A DNA stretch of 30,082 nt from Ignavibacteriales bacterium UBA6490 (GTDB lineage: Bacteria > Bacteroidota > Ignavibacteria > Ignavibacteriales > Ignavibacteriaceae): NCBI GenBank assembly GCA_002435365.1, contig DJMM01000018.1, forward strand, positions 25,768 through 55,849, given 5' to 3'. The notes beneath the pieces are model-generated. The model was not told where the DNA came from, did no database searches, and worked only from the letters and a program-made list of their open reading frames with translations. Both the position numbers and the translations under genes were made by a program. Within the stretch, counting starts at the first letter, position 1, and each line of letters begins with the position of its first letter. Shown here piece after piece: positions 7,517-14,977 of the stretch.

Positions 7517-8170
7517 TTACTGGAGCCGGAATATAATAGGTATAGCAACCTGAACTTTAACAGGTTTGCCTCTCTGCTTGCCCGGTTTGAACTTGGTCTG
7601 CTTGACTGCAGCAATAGCGGCTTCATCAAGACCAGCACCTAAACCTTTAAGACATTCAGCTTTGGTTACATTTCCATTCTCATCGACAAAAGCAAGAATA
7701 TGAACTCTTCCTTCCACACCAGCTCTTTTTGCCATTTCCGGGTACACAATTTTACTCTGTATAGCCTGGATTCCGCCGATAGGTTCCGGCATATCTTCAA
7801 CTGCAACAAAGTAAGTAGGTTCTTCTTCAACAATTTTCTCTTCTTTTGGCGGAGGCGGTGCTTCTATCTGTGCTTCAAAATCAATTTCAGTCGAACTGAT
7901 TTCAATATCCTCAAGAACATCATCTGACGGCGCCTCAATCGGGATAGGAGGTTTTGGAGGCGGAGGCGGTCTGTTCTCCTGTTTTGTATGCTGGATATCC
8001 TCAACAGTGAATAACTCCTGCGGTCCTTCTGCTAATGCTGAAGAACCCTGAAGCTTGGGGAAGAATTTAAATGCAATTATCATAAAGGCAAGAGAAAGAA
8101 TAAGAGATATCTCTAATACCTTTTGATATTTAGCTCTTAAATCAGCCTTGGGATTTTTCTTTAATGCCAT
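7517..8170 (-). CDS. tonB: Energy transducer TonB
   Basis: This 217-residue protein spans the inner membrane and periplasm. It passes energy from an ExbB/ExbD proton channel to outer-membrane TonB-dependent transporters. One membrane helix (about 19-37) follows a basic N-terminus. A periplasmic Pro-rich stretch (about 65-82, with 'RPPPPPKPPIPIEAP') is followed by an acidic/Pro linker. The C-terminal TonB domain (about 140-217) contains 'YPEMAKRAGVEGRVHILAFV' and ends 'VAIPIIFRLQ'. No exbB, exbD or transporter gene lies in the window, so this is an isolated copy. The start is set by AAGGAG seven bases upstream. A promoter is visible at 8206-8236 and a terminator at 7471-7502, so it is transcribed on its own. 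Confidence 0.9.
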   Translation of the reverse strand: MALKKNPKADLRAKYQKVLEISLILSLAFMIIAFKFFPKLQGSSALAEGPQELFTVEDIQHTKQENRPPPPPKPPIPIEAPSDDVLEDIEISSTEIDFEAQIEAPPPPKEEKIVEEEPTYFVAVEDMPEPIGGIQAIQSKIVYPEMAKRAGVEGRVHILAFVDENGNVTKAECLKGLGAGLDEAAIAAVKQTKFKPGKQRGKPVKVQVAIPIIFRLQ

Positions 8171-8205
8171 CTTTCTACTCCTTAAACGGCGTTTTTTCCG
8201 AGCGC

Positions 8206-8236
8206 CAAATTAATAAATGAAGCTGCCTTTGTCAAT
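8206..8236 (-). promoter_or_regulatory. Promoter of tonB
   Basis: On the minus strand ATTG is followed after 19 bases by TTAATTTG, one mismatch in each box from the Bacteroidota TTTG-N19-TAnnTTTG consensus. The same segment also reads as TTGACA-N17-TAATTT in sigma-70 terms. The predicted start leaves about 30 bases of leader. Confidence 0.65.
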
Positions 8237-8279
8237 TATTCTGTATCCTTTTAACCATCTTTTTTGATAATAGTTCCAG

Positions 8280-8687
8280 CTAATTACCCTTTTTTATCTT
8301 TTTTCTTTCATACCTGAAAAGAATGTAGATTATCAGCGTTCCTGTAACCGCACCTGTAAAATCAGCAATCCAATCCTCAAGACTGCAATTTCTTCCCGGA
8401 ATCAGGGTCTGGTGCAGTTCATCCAGCAATCCATACAGTGATGCAAACAAAATTGATAACATAAATGCTGATTTTTTCAAATAGCGGCTTTTTTGCTGAA
8501 CCAGTAAAGCCGCACTAAGCAGAACCGTGAGACCTGCATATGCTCCGAAATGCTCTAACTTATCGGATATTTTTATATCAGGCATACTCGATGATGGAAT
8601 AGAGGTAGCAGTAAGCAGCAAAATCCAGTAAAGAATAAGAGCGGAATAAATCAGTTTCCGGCTGTTATTAGTTGGTTCGTAGAGCAA
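8280..8687 (-). CDS. VanZ family membrane protein
   Basis: This 135-residue protein has four hydrophobic segments. It carries the VanZ-like motifs 'DKLEHFGAYAGLTVLL' in the second quarter and 'YGLLDELHQTLIPGR' followed by 'DWIADFTGAVTG'. VanZ itself gives low-level teicoplanin resistance, but most family members have no known function and are not resistance genes. The gene starts inside the 3' end of the preceding nnr gene (20-base overlap) and is the last gene of the asnS-nuo operon. No hairpin follows it, and transcription may run into the tonB promoter region. Whether it has anything to do with respiration is unknown. Confidence 0.8.
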   Translation of the reverse strand: MLYEPTNNSRKLIYSALILYWILLLTATSIPSSSMPDIKISDKLEHFGAYAGLTVLLSAALLVQQKSRYLKKSAFMLSILFASLYGLLDELHQTLIPGRNCSLEDWIADFTGAVTGTLIIYILFRYERKKIKKGN

Positions 8688-10242
8688 ATGTATCCTTTAA
8701 AAACTTTATTCCCGAGGGAAAATATTCAATAATGTTTTCAGCAGTATATCCGTATTCGGTATATTTTATTTTCAAAAGGTCCGCCGTTAAGCTGTGCAGA
8801 TATACGGAAGCAATTAGTGCTTTTAATATGTTCCGCTGCTGCGACATAAAACCGGATATAATTCCGGTTAATACATCACCGGTTCCGAATTTTGCCATTC
8901 CCGGGTTACCAGCGGTATTGATAAATACCTCATCCTTTCGGAAAATTATGGTTGGAGCACCTTTCAGGACCAGGTAACTTCCGGTCTCTTTCACAAATTC
9001 CTTACCGTATCTGATAATATCTTTTTTCAACTCATTAATACTCACTCCTATGAGTGATGAAAATTCACCCATATGCGGAGTAAGCACTATATTTTTTAAA
9101 TTGAAGTTAAGATATTTCTTCGCATTAAATGGATAAAGTCCGTCGGCGTCGATAACAAGTTTGCTGAAATTTCTTTCCTTCACGACTTTTATTACAGCTT
9201 CCAGAGTGGAATCCGCTCTTCCGAGTCCGGGACCTATTGAAACTACATCAGCCCATTTTATTCTGTTCTCCAGTTCGGAGATATTCTCTACCGACAGGCA
9301 CCCCTTCTTTTTATCGCTATAGTGCTCAACAACGACTTCCGCAACCTCTTTATGCACAAATTCTGCTGAGGATAATGGAAAAGCCAGCACCGAGGCTCCC
9401 GCGCCTGCTTTTAATGCTCCTTTTGAAGTCATTACCGCCGCCCCCGGATATTTTCCTGAACCGGCAACCGTAAAAACCTTTCCCGAAGAATATTTGTTTA
9501 TGCTTTTGCTTTTTTCAGGCAGATAACTGAAGGCATCTTCAGGTTCAATCAGGTATTCGGAAATACTGTACCTGTCATATATGGAAGGATCAATTCCAAT
9601 ACCACCCTTTTTAACTACACCGCAAAGCTCGTATCCGTCGCCGATGAACAAACCTTTTTTTAACTCACCAAGAGTTACAGTAAGATCCGCTCTCAGTTTA
9701 TTGAATGCGTATCCCCGGTCTGCATCAAGGCCGGTTGGAATATCAACCGAAACCTTAAACTTTTTAAGTCTGTTAATGTAATTTACAATTTCGGCAAATG
9801 GTTTTTTCAGACTGCCTGAACCGCCGCTTCCCAGAAGCGCATCTACAACCACACTGCATTTTTTTAATTCGGCAAGAGTTTTTTCCGATCTGTATTTCGT
9901 TATGCTTATGTTTTTATTGATAGCGGATATATTCTTAAGTATTTCATAATTTAACCTGCAGTCGGGAGACATTCCGTCAGGGTCACCAATGTAAATCACC
10001 GATATTTTCATCCCCTTATTTGCAAAATGCCTTGCTAATGCAAATCCGTCACCACCGTTGTTTCCTCTTCCGCAGATAATTCCAATCCTGCCTGTAATTT
10101 CCATCTGCTGCATCTGTTCAGAAATGATCCTGAAAAGTTCAAGTGATGCATTCTCCATGAGCAATATGCCGGGCATTCCCATAGCATCGATGGCATATGC
10201 ATCTGCTTCCCTGATCTGTGAAGTGGAATAAAGAGGTATCAT
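8668..10242 (-). CDS. nnr: Bifunctional NAD(P)H-hydrate epimerase / ADP-dependent NAD(P)H-hydrate dehydratase
   Basis: This 524-residue protein repairs NADHX and NADPHX, the hydrated damage products of the cofactors. The N-terminal YjeF_N epimerase domain (about 1-215) has 'GRGNNGGDGFALARHF' (from 58) and 'DALLGSGGSG'. The C-terminal ribokinase-like dehydratase domain (about 235-515) has 'SIGPGLGR', 'IDADGLYPF', 'LTPHMGEFSSL' and the catalytic 'GTGDVLTG' (453-460, Asp456). Length and domain order match the usual fusion (E. coli YjeF/NnrE-NnrD). It begins two bases after the nuoN stop, so it is co-transcribed with complex I. That makes sense: cofactor repair sits next to the largest consumer of NADH. 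No Shine-Dalgarno sequence is visible. Confidence 0.95.
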   Translation of the reverse strand: MIPLYSTSQIREADAYAIDAMGMPGILLMENASLELFRIISEQMQQMEITGRIGIICGRGNNGGDGFALARHFANKGMKISVIYIGDPDGMSPDCRLNYEILKNISAINKNISITKYRSEKTLAELKKCSVVVDALLGSGGSGSLKKPFAEIVNYINRLKKFKVSVDIPTGLDADRGYAFNKLRADLTVTLGELKKGLFIGDGYELCGVVKKGGIGIDPSIYDRYSISEYLIEPEDAFSYLPEKSKSINKYSSGKVFTVAGSGKYPGAAVMTSKGALKAGAGASVLAFPLSSAEFVHKEVAEVVVEHYSDKKKGCLSVENISELENRIKWADVVSIGPGLGRADSTLEAVIKVVKERNFSKLVIDADGLYPFNAKKYLNFNLKNIVLTPHMGEFSSLIGVSINELKKDIIRYGKEFVKETGSYLVLKGAPTIIFRKDEVFINTAGNPGMAKFGTGDVLTGIISGFMSQQRNILKALIASVYLHSLTADLLKIKYTEYGYTAENIIEYFPSGIKFLKDTFALRTN

Positions 10243-10244
10243 CT

Positions 10245-11666
10245 TTATAAGAATGAAGTTATAAGATCAATCAGCCTGCCGGGTGCAATTCCAAGAACCA
10301 ACACCAGAATAAAAGAAATAAAGACAGCAGTAACACCGGTGCTGCTCTGTTCGGCCGAAATATCAGTTACACTATCCTTAAAATACATCAGCACAATAAT
10401 GCGAAGATAGAAATAAACGCTGATGGCACTGGACAGTACACCGATTACGGCAAGCCAAAGGAGATCTGCTTTGATGGCCGCGATAAATATATAATATTTT
10501 CCGAAAAATCCAGCAAAAGGAGGAAGACCGGCAAGTGAAAACATGAACAAAGCGAGGAGTCCCGCCAGAAGCGGATATTTACCTGAAAGTCCGGAATAAT
10601 CCTGAATGTTCAGGTTCTTTTCATCTTCTCCTTCAATTAAAGCAACAATCCCGAATGCACCAAGATTCATAAATGTATATGCAGCCAGATAAAATATTAT
10701 TCCCGAAATTCCTTCCGGATTACCTGCAGCAAGACCTATCAGCATATAACCGGCGTGTGCAATTGAAGAATAAGCAAGCATTCTTTTAATATTTTCCTGG
10801 GCAATTGCCACAATACTTCCAAAAAGCATGGATAATACAGCAATTACTGTAAGGTATGGTTCAAACAGATTCGGAGCTTTGAACATTGCACCCAGTGCAA
10901 AAATTATTGCTGCAAAGGCGGCAGCCTTCCCGCCGGTGGAAAATAATCCGGCAACCGTTGTAGCAGAGCCCTGGTAGACATCCGGCACCCACATATGAAA
11001 CGGAAATGCAGCGATCTTAAAAGAAAATCCGATCAGGAACAGCAGTACTCCGGCAATAAATACAATATTTGATGAAAGCTTCGCAAAATTGGAGACTATC
11101 ATATCTATCGAAGTGGTCATTGCTGTACCATATATAAGAGCAATGCCGTAAACAATAAAACCTGTGGCAAATGCTCCCAGCAGAAAATATTTGAGTGCAG
11201 CTTCATTTGATCTTAACTTCTTCCTGTTTATTCCGGCAAGGGCATAAAAACTGACGGACATAATTTCAAGACCGAGAAATATTACAAACAGGTCTCTGGC
11301 TCCGGTCATCAGCATCATACCTAGAACCGAGCTCTGCAGCAGAATATAAAATTCCCCGTAAGATGTCCCATATTTCTTCAGATAATCGATCGACAGCAGA
11401 CTGACGAGCACTGCACCGAAACAGAAAATGAAGTAAAATAAATTGACATTTCCTCCGGTTGCAATCATGCTGCCGAACAGCACTGAAACAGAATCAATGG
11501 AAGTCAGCGAATATATTCCCGCTGCCATGAATACAATTATTGAAAACCAGGGGAGTAATTCCCTGCTTCTTTTTGCATACATTTCAATTGTTAATGAAAC
11601 CAGGATTCCTGCAGCTATAATAACCGGCGGAAGCAGATTCAGAAATTCAGTTATATTGTTAAACAT
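10245..11666 (-). CDS. nuoN: NADH-quinone oxidoreductase subunit N
   Basis: This 473-residue protein has about 14 membrane helices. It is one of the three antiporter-like proton-pumping subunits of complex I. Conserved charged residues are in place: Glu134 in 'FLGLEIMSVSFYALAG', Lys217 in 'FSFKIAAFPFHMWVPD', a second Lys in 'LFSTGGKAAAF', and Lys in 'AGFFGKYYIF' in the C-terminal half. Its length is close to E. coli NuoN. It is separated from nuoM by an antiporter gene and an orphan gene, whereas nuoM and nuoN are normally adjacent. A 34-base gap precedes it and nnr follows after two bases. No Shine-Dalgarno sequence is visible. Confidence 0.96.
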   Translation of the reverse strand: MFNNITEFLNLLPPVIIAAGILVSLTIEMYAKRSRELLPWFSIIVFMAAGIYSLTSIDSVSVLFGSMIATGGNVNLFYFIFCFGAVLVSLLSIDYLKKYGTSYGEFYILLQSSVLGMMLMTGARDLFVIFLGLEIMSVSFYALAGINRKKLRSNEAALKYFLLGAFATGFIVYGIALIYGTAMTTSIDMIVSNFAKLSSNIVFIAGVLLFLIGFSFKIAAFPFHMWVPDVYQGSATTVAGLFSTGGKAAAFAAIIFALGAMFKAPNLFEPYLTVIAVLSMLFGSIVAIAQENIKRMLAYSSIAHAGYMLIGLAAGNPEGISGIIFYLAAYTFMNLGAFGIVALIEGEDEKNLNIQDYSGLSGKYPLLAGLLALFMFSLAGLPPFAGFFGKYYIFIAAIKADLLWLAVIGVLSSAISVYFYLRIIVLMYFKDSVTDISAEQSSTGVTAVFISFILVLVLGIAPGRLIDLITSFL

Positions 11667-11700
11667 CTTACAGTTTCTTTAAATAAGTTCAGGAAATAAA

Positions 11701-12063
11701 TTATTCTATCAGAAGAATATCTTCATCAGTAAAGACAATTTTGATATTGTGCCTGCCTTCAGGATACAAGGCAAGTTTTAAATGATTTTTCAGATCAAAT
11801 ACATCTTCACCTTTTTCAACACACACTATTTTAACCGCTTCATATCTTGACACGGCATCCTTAATATTCTTAAAGTCCTTGATATATATATTTGTAAAAC
11901 TACCTTCTTCGCTGACGAACAGGTGTTTTGAGCTGATGCTAAAATCGGTATAAATTTCATCATCGATTATCATCTTAAGAAAATGTGCATGGAACGGTAG
12001 AATAATTCTGTTGTTGAAATAGAGACCAGATGCTTTCTGAGCTACCGCTTCTTTAATTTTCAT
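11701..12063 (-). CDS. Orphan protein inside the nuo operon
   Basis: This 120-residue protein is not recognised. It has no signal peptide or membrane helix and should be cytoplasmic. The sequence alternates short beta-like stretches with charged residues: 'GLYFNNRIILPFHAHFLKMI', 'KHLFVSEEGSF', 'IKIVFTDEDILLIE' at the C-terminus. It contains one Cys and several Phe/Tyr. It begins three bases after the antiporter stop and ends 34 bases before nuoN, so it is almost certainly co-transcribed with both. Genomic position suggests a role linked to the antiporter or to complex I assembly, but nothing in the sequence shows this. Confidence 0.7.
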   Translation of the reverse strand: MKIKEAVAQKASGLYFNNRIILPFHAHFLKMIIDDEIYTDFSISSKHLFVSEEGSFTNIYIKDFKNIKDAVSRYEAVKIVCVEKGEDVFDLKNHLKLALYPEGRHNIKIVFTDEDILLIE

Positions 12064-12066
12064 GTT

Positions 12067-13458
12067 TTATCCCTTTCCAAAAAAGAATATAAGCCATACA
12101 ACTACAAAAACCGGAAGCAGAATTGTAACGGCATATTTGATAAAATACTGAAAAAATCCGGGCATGTTTATACCTGAGCGCTCGCTGATCGATTTTACCA
12201 TAAAATTAGGACCGTTTCCGATGTATGTCATCGCACCAAAGAACACTGCAGCAACTGATATTGCCTGCAGGTATACCTCATCCTCAATAACAAACTGTCT
12301 TACATTGTCCTGTAAATTAACATCGAGCGCATACTTACCCATTGCAGCACTCAGGAAATTCAGATACGTTGGGGCATTATCAAGAAATGCTGAAAGAAAG
12401 CCCGTTGCCCAGTAAAAAACACCTGCATTCAACTGGTCGCTTAATATTCTTGCTTCATGAGCAATCAGCTGCAGTGCAGGGATCATGGTTGCAAAAATGC
12501 CTACGAACAGGAAGGCAACTTCCTTGATAGGCTCAAAATCAAATTCATTTGCCCGGAGTATATTTTCATCGGCTGTTTTATAGGAAAGTGCCACTACCGA
12601 AAACATTATTATTTCGCGGATCCCGAAAGGCAGCGGATAAAGTGAAGGAACCCAGGAAATAACTGCAGGATCAATAAATACAGATATAACAATAACCGCC
12701 AGGTATATGAGGTTTTTGGAACCCTTGAATTCAATCTTTCCGCTGTATACTGCATCGTTATTTTCAGGTTTGTGAAGTTCAGTCTTTTTCAGATCTGATT
12801 TATCGATAAAATAAAATATAATCAGGAGTAAAATAACAGTGGGTATCCAGATGAACCATACATTCTGCACAACCCAGAAGAAAGGAACTCCGCGCAGGAA
12901 GCCAAGAAATAAAGGCGGATCGCCGATAGGTGTAAGTGCTCCTCCGATATTGCTGACAATGAATATGAAAAAGACGATATGAAAGGGTTTTATCCGGTTC
13001 TGGTTAACTTTAATGAAAGGTCTAATCAGAAGCATCGATGCTCCGGTAGTACCAATAATATTCGAAATAACTGCACCAAAAATAAAAAACCCGATATTTA
13101 CCCATGGGGTTGACTTAGCATCTACTCTGATAAGGATACCGCCGGAAGCAACAAACAAAGAACTTAGTAATGCAATGAAAGAAAGATACTCAGCCATGGT
13201 ATGCAGTATTGAGCCGGAATCCCTGAGAATTAACAGATAATAGAGTGTTGTAATAAGCCCAAGGATAATAGCGATCTTCGGATAATTATGCTCCCAGAAA
13301 TGCTTATAAAACAAAGGACCGGTGGCAATCATCAGCAGCAGCAGTATGAAGGGGATTACCATCAAAGGTTCAGGCAGAACTGCATTATGATGCTCCTGAG
13401 CAGCCAGTATTGAAGAATTTAAAGTAAAAAATAAAATAATAAGTTTTTTAATCAGCAT
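12067..13458 (-). CDS. Ion-transporter-superfamily Na+/H+ antiporter (CitMHS/NhaD-like)
   Basis: This 463-residue protein has a cleavable-looking N-terminal segment (about 1-20, ending AQE) and about 11-12 membrane helices. It has the two half-site signatures of the ion transporter superfamily: 'NIIGTTGASMLLIRP' (133-147) with 'SNIGGALTPIGDPPLFLGF' (169-187) in the first half, and 'FLDNAPTYLNFLSAA' with 'AVFFGAMTYIGNGPNFMV' in the second. Related proteins are annotated as sodium:proton antiporters (NhaD group) or, less precisely, citrate transporters. Its start overlaps the nuoM stop by 11 bases, so translation is probably coupled. Lying between nuoM and nuoN, it most likely handles Na+/H+ exchange across the respiring membrane. 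The substrate is inferred, not shown. Confidence 0.82.
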   Translation of the reverse strand: MLIKKLIILFFTLNSSILAAQEHHNAVLPEPLMVIPFILLLLMIATGPLFYKHFWEHNYPKIAIILGLITTLYYLLILRDSGSILHTMAEYLSFIALLSSLFVASGGILIRVDAKSTPWVNIGFFIFGAVISNIIGTTGASMLLIRPFIKVNQNRIKPFHIVFFIFIVSNIGGALTPIGDPPLFLGFLRGVPFFWVVQNVWFIWIPTVILLLIIFYFIDKSDLKKTELHKPENNDAVYSGKIEFKGSKNLIYLAVIVISVFIDPAVISWVPSLYPLPFGIREIIMFSVVALSYKTADENILRANEFDFEPIKEVAFLFVGIFATMIPALQLIAHEARILSDQLNAGVFYWATGFLSAFLDNAPTYLNFLSAAMGKYALDVNLQDNVRQFVIEDEVYLQAISVAAVFFGAMTYIGNGPNFMVKSISERSGINMPGFFQYFIKYAVTILLPVFVVVWLIFFFGKG

Positions 13459-14974
13459 TTATTCCGACTTCATTTATTGAATTGTTGACAACTTTATTCA
13501 CTACATGCTTTGTGGATACTTCACTTACCTTTAGAAATGTACCGGGGTAAACTCCGATCCATACAATAAAGATAAAAACGGGTGCCAGTACCAGCATCTC
13601 CCTTTTATTCATATCCTTAATATCCTTCATAGCAGGATTTTTAATTTCCCCGAAGGCTACTCTTTGATACATCCATAAAAGGTATACCGCTGCAAAGATC
13701 ACCCCGGAAGCTGCAAAAACTGTATACCACCAGCTGTTAAGTACTGGTGACTTGAATGAACCAAGCAGTATGAGAAACTCTCCGACGAAACCATTTAAGC
13801 CCGGCAGTCCGACTGACGACAGACTGGCAAACAACAGGGCAAATGAAAATACTGGAACAACTTTAGCGATTCCCCCATACTTTGAAATTTCCCGGGTATG
13901 GGTTCTTTCATAAATAATTCCAACTAAAAGGAATAATGCCCCTGTTGACAGGCCATGATTAACCATCTGAATTACCGCACCCTGAATGGATTCCTGTGTC
14001 ATTGCGAAAATACCGAGAACCACAAAACCAAGATGTGCGACCGATGAATAAGCTACAAGCTTTTTCATATCGGTCTGTACCATGGCAACCAAGGCACCAT
14101 AAATAATTCCTATGATTGCCAGAATGGAAATCGCCGGAGCAAAATAGATGCTTGCCGAAGGGAACAGCGGAAGGCAGAACCTTAAAAGTCCGTAAGTACC
14201 CATCTTCAGCAGAACTCCTGCAAGAATTACACTTCCAGCAGTGGGTGCCTGCACGTGTGCATCCGGCAGCCAGGTGTGAAGAGGAAATAAAGGAACTTTA
14301 ATTGCAAAGCTGAATGCAAAGGCAAGGAACATAAAGTTCTGCATTGTACCGGCAATGCCCGGTGCAACATTGTTAAGCTCAATGTAATCTGTTGAAAAAT
14401 AACCGAGGACGCCCGAAGCATAAACTCCCAGCCATACTATTGCAACAAGCATTAATAAAGAGCCGAACATGGTATAAATAAAAAACTTTACAGATGCATA
14501 GATCCTGCTCTCCCCTCCCCAGATACCAATAATAAAATACATCGGTATGAGCATTGCTTCCCAGAAAATATAGAACAGAAACAGATCGAGGGAAACAAAA
14601 ACTCCAAGCATTCCCATCTCCAGCAGAAGCATAAAAAAAGTAAATTCCTTAACTTTTTTGTTTATTGCGCTCCAGCTTGAAATAAGTGTCAGCGGTGTAA
14701 GGAATGCCGTAAGCATTACCAAGAGGAGGCTGAGCCCGTCTACACCTACCTGGTAACTTATGTTTAGATTCCCGATCCAGGATGTTTTGTGGTAAAACTG
14801 GAATCCGTCAATAGCCGGATCAAACCTGAAATACATTACCAGGGATATTATAAACACAGCCAGGGAAAAAATTAGGCCCGTATACCGTATTATATTATCT
14901 TTTTTTAAATATAATATTATTATACTTCCTGCCACCGGCAGTGCAAGCAGATATGTTATAAGATTATTTTCCAT
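13448..14974 (-). CDS. nuoM: NADH-quinone oxidoreductase subunit M
   Basis: This 508-residue protein has about 14 membrane helices and is an antiporter-like proton-pumping subunit of complex I. Key residues are seen: Glu139 in 'FYIFWEAMLIPMYFIIGIWG', Lys226 in 'FAIKVPLFPLHTWLPDAHV', and the distal Glu in 'LNGFVGEFLILLG'. Its length agrees with E. coli NuoM (509). It follows nuoL after three bases and overlaps the antiporter gene by 11 bases. The C-terminus (about 490-508) is polar and Asn/Val-rich and is coded in the overlap with the next gene. No Shine-Dalgarno sequence is visible. Confidence 0.97.
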   Translation of the reverse strand: MENNLITYLLALPVAGSIIILYLKKDNIIRYTGLIFSLAVFIISLVMYFRFDPAIDGFQFYHKTSWIGNLNISYQVGVDGLSLLLVMLTAFLTPLTLISSWSAINKKVKEFTFFMLLLEMGMLGVFVSLDLFLFYIFWEAMLIPMYFIIGIWGGESRIYASVKFFIYTMFGSLLMLVAIVWLGVYASGVLGYFSTDYIELNNVAPGIAGTMQNFMFLAFAFSFAIKVPLFPLHTWLPDAHVQAPTAGSVILAGVLLKMGTYGLLRFCLPLFPSASIYFAPAISILAIIGIIYGALVAMVQTDMKKLVAYSSVAHLGFVVLGIFAMTQESIQGAVIQMVNHGLSTGALFLLVGIIYERTHTREISKYGGIAKVVPVFSFALLFASLSSVGLPGLNGFVGEFLILLGSFKSPVLNSWWYTVFAASGVIFAAVYLLWMYQRVAFGEIKNPAMKDIKDMNKREMLVLAPVFIFIVWIGVYPGTFLKVSEVSTKHVVNKVVNNSINEVGINAD

Positions 14975-14977
14975 TCT

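Noticed and set aside
8280..8687. Antibiotic resistance role for the VanZ family gene
   Set aside because: There are no other van genes, it sits in a complex I operon, and most VanZ-family members are unrelated to glycopeptide resistance.
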